Source of the DNA: Chryseobacterium joostei
GTDB lineage: Bacteria; Bacteroidota; Bacteroidia; Flavobacteriales; Weeksellaceae
Direction of reading: 5' to 3'
Assembly (NCBI RefSeq): GCF_003815775.1
Contig: NZ_CP033926.1
Span: forward strand, 2,232,001-2,296,000
DNA: 64,000 nucleotides
Shown: piece by piece, positions 17,913-26,920 of the stretch
Numbering within the stretch: the first letter of the stretch is position 1
Layout: each line of letters begins with the position of its first letter
Program-made: the position numbers and the translations under genes
Notes under the pieces: model-generated
The model's database searches: none
The model's input: the letters and a program-made list of their open reading frames with translations, nothing else
Told to the model about the DNA's origin: nothing

Positions 17913-18195
17913 TGTTTCAGAAAAGGTAGTAATAAAATATAGAGTTAAAAATCAACTTTATATTTTTAAGTCCAAATAGATTATTTCAAATAAATACTTT
18001 TAAGAAATTAATTATGGTATTTTTTTCGCAAACAGAATTACAATTTTTACTTTTAGTATAATGAAAACGAAGTTGATTATTGAGATTCATATGATATTAA
18101 CTATTCAAACCTTTATTTAATTTCGGAAACATTCAACGGTTTCCGAGGAAATCTTCAATAAAAGAGAAAGTGAGATGAAAGAATAAAATATATTT
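17913..18195 (+). other. Gap after the first immunity gene
   Basis: No gene is visible. A weak hairpin, CGGAAAC at 18124-18130 with GTTTCCG at 18139-18145, lies about 50 bases before the next gene. Rhs tip loci often carry degraded toxin fragments at such places, but I could not identify one here. Confidence 0.3.
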
Positions 18196-18825
18196 ATGAA
18201 TAGTAAAGAAATTGCAATAAATATAAATGATAGTATTTATGTTGAGACAAAGGGGCTAACTTCTCTAATAGAAAAAGAAGTTAGGGTTATTATTGGTAGT
18301 AATAATATAGAAGACTATATAGATGTTATTAAATATATTGTTGAATATGTTGTTGAAAATAAGCCTGTTGTTTCCGAAAATCAAAATATCGAATATTATT
18401 CTTGGCTACTACAGTTTCGCTCAAATGAGCCGAGCTATTATGATATTTATGAGGTAGACCCTGATGGAAGTGAATTTCATAAAGGCTGTGATACTGCAAT
18501 TTCAATTATCAGGAATCAATCAGAAATATGTTCACATTATGGATTATCGATAATATTTCCAAACTTTAATCAGATGGTTGTTATTTCTCAAGGGGTATAT
18601 GAGGGAAAAGATATAGAGGGAATAAGATATGAATCGCCTGAACATATGTCCGGATGGTGGTTAATTACTGATGATTATAATGATAATATAGAATCATTAA
18701 TGACAGTTCATTATCATCATATTGCATTTTCCCGCCCTGATATTTTGAAATATTTGGCTCTACCATTTGGGTATAGATTTTTAATTGAAAATGATGAGGT
18801 GGAAATATCCAAAGATGATGAGTAG
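18196..18825 (+). CDS. Imm33/DUF2185-like orphan immunity protein
   Basis: This 209-residue protein has the C-terminal pattern IRYESPEHMSGWWLITDDY, then VHYHHIAFSRPDILKYLALPFGYRF, which resembles the Imm33/DUF2185 immunity family. No toxin gene lies directly upstream, so it is an orphan member of an immunity array. There is no signal peptide. The family assignment is from memory of the motif and should be treated as tentative; membership in an immunity array is better supported by context. Confidence 0.55.
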   Translation: MNSKEIAININDSIYVETKGLTSLIEKEVRVIIGSNNIEDYIDVIKYIVEYVVENKPVVSENQNIEYYSWLLQFRSNEPSYYDIYEVDPDGSEFHKGCDTAISIIRNQSEICSHYGLSIIFPNFNQMVVISQGVYEGKDIEGIRYESPEHMSGWWLITDDYNDNIESLMTVHYHHIAFSRPDILKYLALPFGYRFLIENDEVEISKDDE

Positions 18826-18861
18826 GATTCAAAATGAAATGATAGCAGTTTCTTAAGCATA

Positions 18862-18897
18862 AATATTAGAGTGTTGAAAATTCAACACTCTAATATT
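18862..18897. terminator. Long perfect hairpin after the Imm33-like gene
   Basis: AATATTAGAGTGTTGAA (18862-18878) and its exact complement (18881-18897) form a 17-bp stem about two bases. A moderate T-rich stretch follows. It should stop transcription or insulate the next gene. Confidence 0.7.
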
Positions 18898-18952
18898 ATA
18901 GTTTTATCTTATATTTTAAATAAGGATTACCAAGAAGTATAATTAAATTACC

Positions 18953-19288
18953 ATGAGACCAGAAGAATTAGTGAAAATTCTCAATAGAGAAACAATTGAT
19001 GGAAATTTAGAGTTGTATAAAGACTTACTAGATACAACAACCGAAGCCCAAGATCCTGTATGGAAAGGAATTCTACCAATTTATATTAATTTTTCAAAAG
19101 AAGAGAAAGATACATTCTTGAAATTTTTAAAGCTTGTTGAAATAAATACATTATCCCATGTTTTGGGGATATTAGATGGATCTACATATGCCGATGGGAT
19201 AGATGAAGAGTTTATTCTAACAACTGAAAATAGTGAAGAGAAAATTAATGATGATTTACAAAGCTTGTTTTTAGAGCTTATTGAATAG
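18953..19288 (+). CDS. Small acidic protein, probable orphan immunity protein
   Basis: This 111-residue acidic protein has no signal or membrane segment. The phrase SHVLGILDGSTY and an acidic end (NDDLQSLFLELIE) look like a family of small cytosolic immunity-type proteins seen in Bacteroidetes toxin loci, but I cannot name it. It has hairpins on both sides (18862-18897 and 19349-19370), so it is an independent unit. Confidence 0.5.
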   Translation: MRPEELVKILNRETIDGNLELYKDLLDTTTEAQDPVWKGILPIYINFSKEEKDTFLKFLKLVEINTLSHVLGILDGSTYADGIDEEFILTTENSEEKINDDLQSLFLELIE

Positions 19289-19348
19289 CAATAAAGGTCT
19301 TTATCATGAAGAATACTATGTACTTTTCGTGTATTTTGATATTTACCT

Positions 19349-19370
19349 AAGGCCACAATTTTGTGGCCTT
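19349..19370. terminator. Hairpin terminator
   Basis: AAGGCCACAA (19349-19358) pairs perfectly with TTGTGGCCTT (19361-19370), and AATTTTCATTT follows. It lies 60 bases after the preceding small gene. Confidence 0.7.
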
Positions 19371-19452
19371 AATTTTCATTTGTTCATTATAAATGAAAAA
19401 TTATTATTGATTAAGTAAAGACAACAGTGAGCAAATTAAAAAAGCCTGGCAT

Positions 19453-19653
19453 ATGAATTATAACATGAAACTTTTAGAATTAGTAAGCTATTTTAGAAAT
19501 GGTGGTTCTTATGAAGAATTTTGTCAATCTAATTTTTTTGATTTTTATTATTTCCCAGACACTATTGAAGAAGCTAATAACGAGGAAAATCAGGCCCTAA
19601 ATGATGAGGAATTAACCAGACTTCTCTTTAATTATGCAATAAATGGTGCTTAA
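19453..19653 (+). CDS. Small hypothetical protein in the immunity array
   Basis: I do not recognise this 66-residue protein. An ATG at 19465 (MKLLELVSYF) is an alternative start. It is acidic at the C-terminus (EEANNEENQALNDEELTRLL) and rich in Phe and Tyr (FFDFYYFPD). Because it is short and isolated, it may be a fragment of a larger immunity protein. Confidence 0.4.
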   Translation: MNYNMKLLELVSYFRNGGSYEEFCQSNFFDFYYFPDTIEEANNEENQALNDEELTRLLFNYAINGA

Positions 19654-19747
19654 GAGAGAAATAGTTAAAAGAAATAGAAAGAAACATAATTGATAATGGA
19701 GGGAGAAAGAAAAAGAAAGACCTCTTCAATAAATAAGCCTAAACAAA

Positions 19748-20131
19748 ATGAATCAAAAAGAAATTGAAAACGTAATATCTCTAGAACCGATTGAAAGATA
19801 TAATTATTTTATAAAGAAAGTAGCCGATTGGGAAATATTTTACACATTACTCAATGAAAGTGGGGAGTATGCATTATCAGAACTTAAAGATAAAAAGTTA
19901 TTTCCCATGTGGAGTGCGAGGGAATTTGCTGAACTATGCAAAGTCTCAGGATGGGAAACATATACAGTTAAAGAACTAAAGCTTGATGATTTAGAAAATG
20001 AAATTATTGATTTTATAGCCGATCAAAACTGTTTAATTAATGTGTTTCCAATATATAACAGAACTGGCTTTGTAGTAAGTCTAATAGAGTTTTCAAAAGA
20101 TTTAAGTGAAGAACTCAAAAATTATAGCTAA
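19748..20131 (+). CDS. DUF2750-like protein
   Basis: This 127-residue protein matches the DUF2750 layout: ERYNYFIKKVADWEIFYTLL, a middle LFPMWSAREFAELC and a late acidic segment with VFPIYNRTGFVVS. The function of DUF2750 is unknown, but members are common in toxin-immunity neighbourhoods. It has no signal peptide. Its position among orphan immunity genes suggests a protective role, which is inference. Confidence 0.6.
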   Translation: MNQKEIENVISLEPIERYNYFIKKVADWEIFYTLLNESGEYALSELKDKKLFPMWSAREFAELCKVSGWETYTVKELKLDDLENEIIDFIADQNCLINVFPIYNRTGFVVSLIEFSKDLSEELKNYS

Positions 20132-20280
20132 AATGTGCGGAATTACTTTAGTAGAAATATATATTAAGGGTAAGCTTTGAAATTTACAGCATAGGCATTC
20201 TGTAAATTAATCCCAAATACAACTTATCTTCAATTAAAAGGGATTATTGTAAATCATGGACTTTCTTTAAACCTAAAAAT

Positions 20281-20523
20281 ATGCAAGAGTTATTTGTTAA
20301 AAAATTTTGGAAAGAAGAAAATATATGGTTTTATATACATTTTCAAAATGAAGAAGCAATAAGACAAATTGAGATTAGCCCAAAAGAGAGAATACTTTTA
20401 ACATTAGAAAGCTCTCAACAAGGTGAGTCTATTTTATATGATCAATGTCTTAAAGAACTCGATGTGGAAAATTCAGATTTTATTACAAAAGAAGAATTTG
20501 ATAAAACGTGGAATAATAGCTAA
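20281..20523 (+). CDS. Small hypothetical protein in the immunity array
   Basis: I do not recognise this 80-residue soluble protein. It alternates charged and aromatic residues (KKFWKEENIWFYIHF) and ends in an acidic segment with FITKEEFDKTW. It is the last of the small genes before the recombinase module and may be another orphan immunity gene. Confidence 0.45.
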   Translation: MQELFVKKFWKEENIWFYIHFQNEEAIRQIEISPKERILLTLESSQQGESILYDQCLKELDVENSDFITKEEFDKTWNNS

Positions 20524-20636
20524 TATAAAACCCCCATATAATATGAGCTTTACATTATTCGGTAGTGTTTTACTAACTGTTTAAAGAGTTTAATTTATTT
20601 AAATCTTCTATAAAATGTTTCGACATTTGTTCCGTT

Positions 20637-21893
20637 ATGACTACAAAAAGTGTTGTCTTTACGGACGAAAACAAAAGTATGCCCCCGAAAACATCCCCGA
20701 ATTTGTCCGCAATAGACATTTTACAACAAAAGAATCTCCTGCAGGAATTAAATAAGTTGATCGAGAAAGCCGGAATTATTGGCGAAGAACAATCAAGACT
20801 TCTACTATTCTTAATCACAATCAGCTACTTAAATAAAAGCCCATTACACGGAATTGTACAAGGAAGCAGCGGAAGTGGTAAAACCCATATTATCAGCAGA
20901 ATTGCAGACATGATGCCACAGGAAGATGTGTTGAGATTTACAAGAATTACAGAATCTAGCTTATATAATTGGGGCGAGTTTGATCTGTTCCAAAAGATCA
21001 TTATCATTGAAGATTTGGACGGTTTAAAGGAAGATGCTTTGTATGCGTTGAGGGAATTTATATCGAACCAGGTACTCAGAAGTTCAGTAACAATCAAGGA
21101 TAAAAAAGGAAATAATAAATCGAGTCATAAAATCGTGAAAGGACAGTTCAGCAGTTTATCTGCAACGACAAAAGGAGAATTATACGAGGACAATATGAAC
21201 CGCAGTTTTATTGTAGCAGTGAATGAAAGCGAGGAACAGACAGAGAAAATTATCAGTTATCAGAACCGCAGAAATGCCGGAGAAATTGATAAAAACGGAG
21301 AGAAATTGGCAACTAACTTTGTCCAGAAAATTGTTAGAAATCTAAAGCATTATGAAGTTATAAATCCTTATGCAACACAGATGCAACTACCAAGTAATGT
21401 AAAGAATAAGAGACGATTAAATGAAATGTTCCAATCTATTATTAAACAAATTACACTTTTACATCAGTATCAGCGAGAAATAAAAAACGATTTTTTAATT
21501 ACAGAAATTGAAGATATCGAGAACGCTGTGGAGATATTATTCGAGAGTATTATTTTAAAGATTGACGAGTTAGACGGAAGCTTAAGACAGTTTTTTGAAA
21601 AGTTGAAAAAAGCTTTTAAAGAAGATCAGTTCAGCAGGTTTGATGCGATGGAAATTACAGGATTTAAAAAGACACAATTACAGTTTTATCTGAACGAATT
21701 GGTGAGATTAGAATATCTGAAACAAATAGGTTTTGCGAATAAGGGATTTAAATATAAAATCTCTTATAACGATAATATACAGAGAGTTAGAAAAGAATTA
21801 AAAGACTCTTTTACAAAGCAATTAGAACAACTAAAATTGAACGCTACTGAACACAAGCGAACGCTAAACGGAAACCAAACGAACACTAGATGA
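20637..21893 (+). CDS. AAA+ ATPase of a recombinase module
   Basis: This 418-residue ATPase has Walker A VQGSSGSGKTHIIS (about residues 79-92) and Walker B KIIIIEDLDG (about residues 119-128), then ISNQVLRSSVTI and a sensor-like SATTKGELYEDNMNRSF. The C-terminal 130 residues are helical with a likely winged-helix end (RFDAMEITGFKKTQLQFYLN). It resembles primase-associated ATPases found with paired integrases in Bacteroidetes elements, but no primase domain is attached. It is followed 100 bases later by two tyrosine recombinases on the same strand. Confidence 0.65.
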   Translation: MTTKSVVFTDENKSMPPKTSPNLSAIDILQQKNLLQELNKLIEKAGIIGEEQSRLLLFLITISYLNKSPLHGIVQGSSGSGKTHIISRIADMMPQEDVLRFTRITESSLYNWGEFDLFQKIIIIEDLDGLKEDALYALREFISNQVLRSSVTIKDKKGNNKSSHKIVKGQFSSLSATTKGELYEDNMNRSFIVAVNESEEQTEKIISYQNRRNAGEIDKNGEKLATNFVQKIVRNLKHYEVINPYATQMQLPSNVKNKRRLNEMFQSIIKQITLLHQYQREIKNDFLITEIEDIENAVEILFESIILKIDELDGSLRQFFEKLKKAFKEDQFSRFDAMEITGFKKTQLQFYLNELVRLEYLKQIGFANKGFKYKISYNDNIQRVRKELKDSFTKQLEQLKLNATEHKRTLNGNQTNTR

Positions 21894-21995
21894 GAAAATG
21901 CGACAGAGTAAATAACTCATAATTAACAACTTATAACTCATAATTATTTAGCGTTCGGAAAAACACAAAATAGTACACAAGCAAATTGGTCATAG

Positions 21996-22778
21996 ATGGA
22001 AAACTTCAAGAGATATTTAGAGCTTCGGAACTATCAGAAAAGGAATATTACCAAGATATTAGCAATGGTTCAGGAATATAGAAATTACATAGAAAGAGGA
22101 AATCTTCCAATAAAATATATTATCTATTTAAAACAGAGAAAATGTAGAAATAATCCTGAAAAAAACATCAGTATAAATACCATAAACAACCATCTTTTTG
22201 CCCTAAAAATCTATAAAACGTATCAGGAAGAAATCCTGCATCAGGATACATATCTTATCATCTGCAGACTTTTAAAAAGAAATCATTTACCTATAGAAAT
22301 CCTCAGTCCGGAGGAAGTGCAACACCTGTTTGAAAACACAATAAATATTAGAGATAAAGCGGTTCTATGCTGTCTATATTACCTAGGATTAAGAGCCGGA
22401 GAAGCAGTAGGATTATTACTCGAAGATGTAGATATGAAAGACGGAAAAGTTTTCATAAGAAAATCGAAAACAGGATATCAGAGAGAGGTTCCGATACACA
22501 GCAAAGCATTAGATATTTTTGAAGAATATCTAAAGAAAAGAACTCATAAAGGAGATTGTTTTTTACAGGGATTACAAGGAAATTTAACGACTGCAGGAAT
22601 AGAATTTATCATAGAAAAAGTAGCCGAAAAAAGTAAAATTAAAAAGAGAATTTATCCTCATTTACTACGCCACAGTATTGCGACTCATTTATTAAAAAAC
22701 GGAATGGAACTTATAAAAGTCAGCAGATTTTTAGGGCATAGAAGTTTAGAAAGCACACAGAGATATACACATATATAG
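21996..22778 (+). CDS. Tyrosine recombinase with full catalytic set
   Basis: This 260-residue site-specific recombinase has an N-terminal SAM-like core-binding domain (residues 1-95) and a complete catalytic domain: GLRAGEAVGL (Arg), RKSKTGYQREVP (Lys), HLLRHSIATHLL (His-x-x-Arg), FLGHRSLEST (His) and RYTHI (Tyr nucleophile). It is short for a phage integrase and closer to XerC/XerD in size. The next recombinase starts only 5 bases after it, so the two are expressed together and may form a heteromeric complex. Confidence 0.85.
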   Translation: MENFKRYLELRNYQKRNITKILAMVQEYRNYIERGNLPIKYIIYLKQRKCRNNPEKNISINTINNHLFALKIYKTYQEEILHQDTYLIICRLLKRNHLPIEILSPEEVQHLFENTINIRDKAVLCCLYYLGLRAGEAVGLLLEDVDMKDGKVFIRKSKTGYQREVPIHSKALDIFEEYLKKRTHKGDCFLQGLQGNLTTAGIEFIIEKVAEKSKIKKRIYPHLLRHSIATHLLKNGMELIKVSRFLGHRSLESTQRYTHI

Positions 22779-22783
22779 GCTAG

Positions 22784-23659
22784 ATGAAAGAGTTTATCAG
22801 TTATCTGAGAGATCAATATCACTACACAGAAAAGACATTGATAGAAAAGGAAAAACAGGTTTTATTATGGAAAAAGTTATGTTCAAGAAAACAGAATTTT
22901 GACAGAATTACTACTCAGGAATTATTAAAAATAATAGAATTACAACAGAAAAAATATCAATTAAATACAATCAATGCTCAGATCAGAAGTATAGAGCAAT
23001 ACTTTGAATATTTACAATTTACAGGGAAAAGAAAAGATCATCCGTTAAATAATTTTAGAATAAAAACACCAAAGAAAGCTTTAATTACAGGTTTTTTAAG
23101 TGAAGAAGAATTGCAGAATATCGAGAAAGAATTTAGAAAAAGGAAATACAAAAAAGGACAGTTCAGTTTATTTGGAAAAAGGAACCGGATTATTTTAGGA
23201 TTAATCATTTATCAAGGTTTAAACACAGGAAGTTTACGAGAACTGAAAGTAAAAGATATTGATCTGGAAAAAGGAATTATCAAAGTTCCGGAAGCCACAG
23301 AAAACCGATTAAAAGAAAGAATTTTACCGCTGGAAGCATCACAAATTTTAGAGCTTTACAGGTATATTAATGAAACGAGATCGGAATTATTAAAACTCTC
23401 AAAAACAGTAAAAGAAACGGAAAAGCTATTTATTTTAAGTGAAAAAACAAGATTTAGCAGCATAACATCAGAGATTAGAAAACAAATTAATATTCAGAGT
23501 TTACAGCTCATCAGAAACAGCAGAATTAATCTCTGGCTCAAACAATACAATTTGAGAGAAGTTCAATACAAAGCAGGATTTAGATATTTAAGAAGTCTGG
23601 AATATTTTAATCAAACCGAACTCGAAAACCTGAAACAGGAAATTGAAAAATACATTTGA
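22784..23659 (+). CDS. Divergent tyrosine recombinase, partner of the upstream enzyme
   Basis: This 291-residue protein keeps the fold of a tyrosine recombinase: an N-terminal core-binding domain (EFISYLRDQYHYTEKTL) and a catalytic domain with GLNTGSLRELKVKDID. The second catalytic block reads LQLIRNSRINLWL, where the His of HxxR is absent, and the LGH block reads AGFRYLRSLEYF, where His is also absent; a Tyr remains. It is therefore probably impaired or an architectural partner of the complete recombinase 5 bases upstream, comparable to paired-recombinase elements. Confidence 0.7.
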   Translation: MKEFISYLRDQYHYTEKTLIEKEKQVLLWKKLCSRKQNFDRITTQELLKIIELQQKKYQLNTINAQIRSIEQYFEYLQFTGKRKDHPLNNFRIKTPKKALITGFLSEEELQNIEKEFRKRKYKKGQFSLFGKRNRIILGLIIYQGLNTGSLRELKVKDIDLEKGIIKVPEATENRLKERILPLEASQILELYRYINETRSELLKLSKTVKETEKLFILSEKTRFSSITSEIRKQINIQSLQLIRNSRINLWLKQYNLREVQYKAGFRYLRSLEYFNQTELENLKQEIEKYI

Positions 23660-24325
23660 GAAATTAGAACAACTCTTCAACTCTAAAAACCTAAAACGCT
23701 CTCACCCAAATACGCCACAGCAAATTACATAATCAAAATTATACGCGCACCAGCCGCTAAACGTTGCCCTCCATTACACAAGTTCCATTACGTGCAAAAT
23801 CCATCAGCGCCTATAATTTGGGATTATGTAAAATGCTTTCCTTTGTTCCATACAAAGTATTCCACAGCCTACGCTCTGCAGTCTTTTCATGGAATTTTAT
23901 CCTACAATACAACTGAATCCAACCGCCAAACCCAAAATATTAAAATGTGGATAACCACCCAATGCTTTGTCTGCGCTCTTGCCCTGAGCGGAGCCGAAGG
24001 GTTACCCACATTTTAACATTTTACAACAACACCGACAGCCAATTTTTGTTTTCAAAATAATGTAGATTTATGGAAAAATCCTAGCTAAATCCCACACCAA
24101 TTTTTTCCACAAGTCCACATTTATAACAACGCCGAAACTTTTTTTTTCAATTGAAATAAAAAAGTCTGTGTAGAACAGATAATTAAAAAGAATAGAACTT
24201 TATTTTTTATTTTCAAATGAATAAATCTGTATTTTTGAAAAGTGACAGAAAAGCGTTCAAAAAGTAAGGGTTTGCGCGAGGAAAAATGAAGTTGGCAAAT
24301 CTCCAAAAATACAGTAGACTACGGA
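23660..24325 (+). other. Gap between the recombinases and the first displaced Rhs tip
   Basis: I see no gene here. The stretch 23,760-24,020 is less AT-rich than its surroundings and looks like degraded or structured DNA. TTAAAATGTGGATAACC (23940-23956) is repeated inverted, with one mismatch, at 23999-24016, and the space between holds a CCCTGAGCGG-type palindromic patch. This may be the recombination site of the upstream module. An AT-rich stretch follows up to the Rhs fragment. Confidence 0.4.
23940..24016. repeat. Inverted repeat enclosing a palindromic patch
   Basis: The arms TTAAAATGTGGATAACC (23940-23956) and GGTTACCCACATTTTAA (24000-24016) are complementary at 16 of 17 positions. The interval contains CCCTGAGCGGAGCCGAAGGG (23982-24001), itself partly palindromic. 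It could be a cross-over site or a strong terminator. Confidence 0.5.
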
Positions 24326-25201
24326 GTGTATGATTACGGAGCTAGAATGTATATGTCTGATCTAGGTAGATGGGGTGTTGTTGATCCTTTAGCTGAAACG
24401 AGCAGACGATTTTCTCCATACACTTATGTTTATAACAATCCTATTATTTTTATTGATCCAACAGGAATGATTGGAGAATTAGCAATTTGTCCTACCTGTC
24501 CAAACACACCGGAATTTAAACCATTTATTGATGATCCAAACAACACTTATGCTTATAATTCTGAAACAAAAACTGCTGAAAAAGAAATACAAATTGAAGA
24601 AGTTAAATTACAAGGGTCTTCTTCTTGGAATGTAGGTACTAGAGCTTTGGGCGGTTTGCAAATGGTAGGTGGTACTCTTGAAGCTTTTGTTGGTGGTGTT
24701 GGTGGAATTCTTACAGCAGAAACAGGCGTTGGAGCAGCGTTAGGATGGTTGGTACTAATGAATGGAATTGATAATGCAACAACAGGGGCACAGCAATTAT
24801 GGACAGGAGAAGATGAAGAAACCTTATTGCATCAAGGAGTTGAGGAAGGTTCTTTAGCTTTAGGGGCAGATGAAGAGACCGCTGAAAATGTAGCAACAGG
24901 TGCAGATGTAGCAACTTTAGCTTTAGGTGGTGGAAGTAGTTTGAAAAACACAAAACTTTTACGCGGTTCTGGGGGGAAAGTTAATGGAATTAGTAAAGGT
25001 TCTCGATCAGGCTATGGAGCCCAGAGAAGGTTTGATATCCATCCCCTCAAACACCCAAGTAGAAGAACTTCAAGATTAACCTTGCCTAAATGGATAAAAG
25101 ATAAAAAAGTCCCAGTACCACATTATCACAGAGGAAAAGGCAGCAATTTAAAATACCATAGACCTTGGGAAAAAGGGCCTGATGGAAAAAGAAGATGGTA
25201 G
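24326..25201 (+). CDS. Displaced Rhs tip 1: core fragment plus unidentified C-terminal domain
   Basis: The protein begins directly inside the Rhs core ([20 protein letters not shown], then [13 protein letters not shown]), so it lacks a signal peptide and the cage. GTG at 24326 is the nominal start; the frame is open back to 24290. Residues 85-190 form a Gly/Ala-rich hydrophobic linker ([20 protein letters not shown]) typical of pre-toxin regions. The end, [18 protein letters not shown] to [15 protein letters not shown], is strongly basic with several His, fitting a nucleic-acid-acting toxin, but I cannot assign a family. It is probably silent unless recombined onto the full Rhs gene. Confidence 0.65.
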   Translation: MYDYGARMYMSDLGRWGVVDPLAETSRRFSPYTYVYNNPIIFIDPTGMIGELAICPTCPNTPEFKPFIDDPNNTYAYNSETKTAEKEIQIEEVKLQGSSSWNVGTRALGGLQMVGGTLEAFVGGVGGILTAETGVGAALGWLVLMNGIDNATTGAQQLWTGEDEETLLHQGVEEGSLALGADEETAENVATGADVATLALGGGSSLKNTKLLRGSGGKVNGISKGSRSGYGAQRRFDIHPLKHPSRRTSRLTLPKWIKDKKVPVPHYHRGKGSNLKYHRPWEKGPDGKRRW

Positions 25202-25204
25202 AAT

Positions 25205-25504
25205 ATGAACGAAAAAGATTTTTATAGTATATATATCCCAGCCTTAGAAAGGGCTTTTGAAAATGATAATATTAATTATGGATTTTATGTTAAATCTCCA
25301 GAAGATTATTTAAATGATGATCTTTCACGACAGATAACAAATTATTTAGAGACGAATGAGGATTCTTTTACTGAGAGGGTTTCGTATTATTTTGATGCAA
25401 AATCACATAATTTTCCTTCAATTCAAAATATAAGCATTGAAGATTATAAGGTGAATTTAATAAAGGATATGTTGGAAGTTAAGAAAAAGTTTTTAATTGT
25501 TTAA
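25205..25504 (+). CDS. Candidate immunity protein of displaced tip 1
   Basis: This 99-residue acidic, soluble protein starts 3 bases after the tip stop, the usual place of a cognate immunity gene. I do not recognise its family. Its acidic character (EDYLNDDLSRQI, NEDSFTERVSYYFD) would suit binding of the very basic toxin end upstream. Confidence 0.6.
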   Translation: MNEKDFYSIYIPALERAFENDNINYGFYVKSPEDYLNDDLSRQITNYLETNEDSFTERVSYYFDAKSHNFPSIQNISIEDYKVNLIKDMLEVKKKFLIV

Positions 25505-25667
25505 TAATATCCCGTTAGCTCGATCGGGGTATGTCCTAAACTTAGTGATATAACTATTTTAATTTACAACTAACTCATTATCAGCATTTATTTTTTAAAA
25601 AAAATATTTTATAAAAACAGGAGTAGCATTCCTCGCTTCCGCAAGATTTTATTGTGTAGCAGATAAG

Positions 25668-25696
25668 AAAAAGCCTCGCAATTTGCGAGACTTTTT
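25668..25696. terminator. Terminator closing tip cassette 1
   Basis: AAAAAGCCTCGCA (25668-25680) pairs with TGCGAGACTTTTT (25684-25696) with one mismatch and ends in T5. A preceding AGATAAGAAA is echoed before the terminators of later cassettes. Confidence 0.7.
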
Positions 25697-25793
25697 CCTA
25701 CCATAATTTAATCTATTTTTATTAAAAAATATTTTAATTTTTGATAATAACTATTTTGTAACTCAGTGTTTTAAATATAAGGGACTGTGCTTT

Positions 25794-26909
25794 TTGGGAT
25801 ACTATGATTATAAAAAAGATCATTATATTTACCAGTACAAGGATCATCTTGGAAATGTAAGGGTAAGCTTTGGTAAAAACAGCGCAGGTGCTCTGGAAAT
25901 AACGGATGCCAATGATTACTATCCTTTTGGGATGAACCATTTGAAGACTGGGAATGCGTTCTTTGGAGTGGGCAGCTATAAGAATTACAAGTACAACGGA
26001 AAGGAACTGCAAGAGACTGGAATGTATGATTATGGAGCGAGGATGTATATGCCTGATTTGGGAAGATGGGGTGTCGTAGATCCGCTGGCGGAGAAATATT
26101 TTAATATATCGCCATTTAATTATACCGCAAATAATCCTATTCTTTTCATAGATCCTAAAGGTATGAATCCTGTTTATAATTGGAGTACAGGGAAATATAT
26201 GGATGGAACACAAGAAGTTTCTTTTGGGCAAGCAATGAATTCATATGGCTTAAATTCTGATGGAAGTGACTGTCCTAAATGTAAAAAAACAAAAGAAGAT
26301 GGGAGAAAAATGATTTCCTCAGCAAGAGCTACAGGACTAAATTTTGCAGCTGATAATATGGAGTATTTTTTAAATGGAAAAGATAGATGGTCAAATGACA
26401 AAAAGATTTCTTCTAAATTTTTAAAAAGTAATTCAAGTGTTAGACATGCTACAGCTTTGAATGTTGCAAAATTATTTAATAAAAAATTTGGTCAGCAGCT
26501 TGATAATATGAAATTAGGAGAAACTATTACTTTAAAAGGAACTTGGAAAGATTCATATTACGCTTCTGCTAATGAATTAGATTTGTTGTATGGAAGTGGC
26601 GGATACACTATTACTACGAATGTTTCTGTACAAGTAACAAGAGGTAAGCTCTCCGGTCTTAATGGATATACTTTTTCTGGCGATATAGATGTAAGTTATT
26701 TTGACACTTATAACTGGGATGCTGGTAAAGGAGATTATGTTCCAGGATTCGGCTATACTGATGATAGTAATTTTGATGATTTAGTAGAAAACGGACAGGC
26801 TGCAAATTTTAATATGACATCTAGTTGGAATATTAACGTTTCTGATTGGGGATACCTAAGTGGTGGTGTAAAAGCAGGGATTATAAATACTATTATGCAA
26901 TCTCGTTAA
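25794..26909 (+). CDS. Displaced Rhs tip 2: core fragment plus beta-rich C-terminal domain
   Basis: The homology to the full Rhs gene starts abruptly at GGATACTATGATTATAAAA (25797), which matches the full copy at 16358. The protein contains [34 protein letters not shown] and [20 protein letters not shown], then a new 240-residue end. That end has a CPKC pair and a beta-rich region with ETITLKGTWKDSYY and VQVTRGKLSGLNGYTFSGDI, ending in VKAGIINTIMQSR. I do not recognise the domain; a membrane-active or lipid-binding fold would suit its two lipoprotein or membrane neighbours. TTG at 25794 is only a nominal start. Confidence 0.65.
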   Translation: MGYYDYKKDHYIYQYKDHLGNVRVSFGKNSAGALEITDANDYYPFGMNHLKTGNAFFGVGSYKNYKYNGKELQETGMYDYGARMYMPDLGRWGVVDPLAEKYFNISPFNYTANNPILFIDPKGMNPVYNWSTGKYMDGTQEVSFGQAMNSYGLNSDGSDCPKCKKTKEDGRKMISSARATGLNFAADNMEYFLNGKDRWSNDKKISSKFLKSNSSVRHATALNVAKLFNKKFGQQLDNMKLGETITLKGTWKDSYYASANELDLLYGSGGYTITTNVSVQVTRGKLSGLNGYTFSGDIDVSYFDTYNWDAGKGDYVPGFGYTDDSNFDDLVENGQAANFNMTSSWNINVSDWGYLSGGVKAGIINTIMQSR

Positions 26910-26920
26910 ATTAAGTTAGT

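Noticed and set aside
22784-23659. Divergent recombinase as a pseudogene
   Set aside because: The frame is intact over 291 residues with a full-length fold; only catalytic His residues are changed, which fits a partner subunit.
23792-24016. A 74-codon reading frame between recombinases and tip 1
   Set aside because: The predicted protein has biased, motif-free composition, and the frame crosses an inverted repeat and palindromic patch, so it is probably chance.
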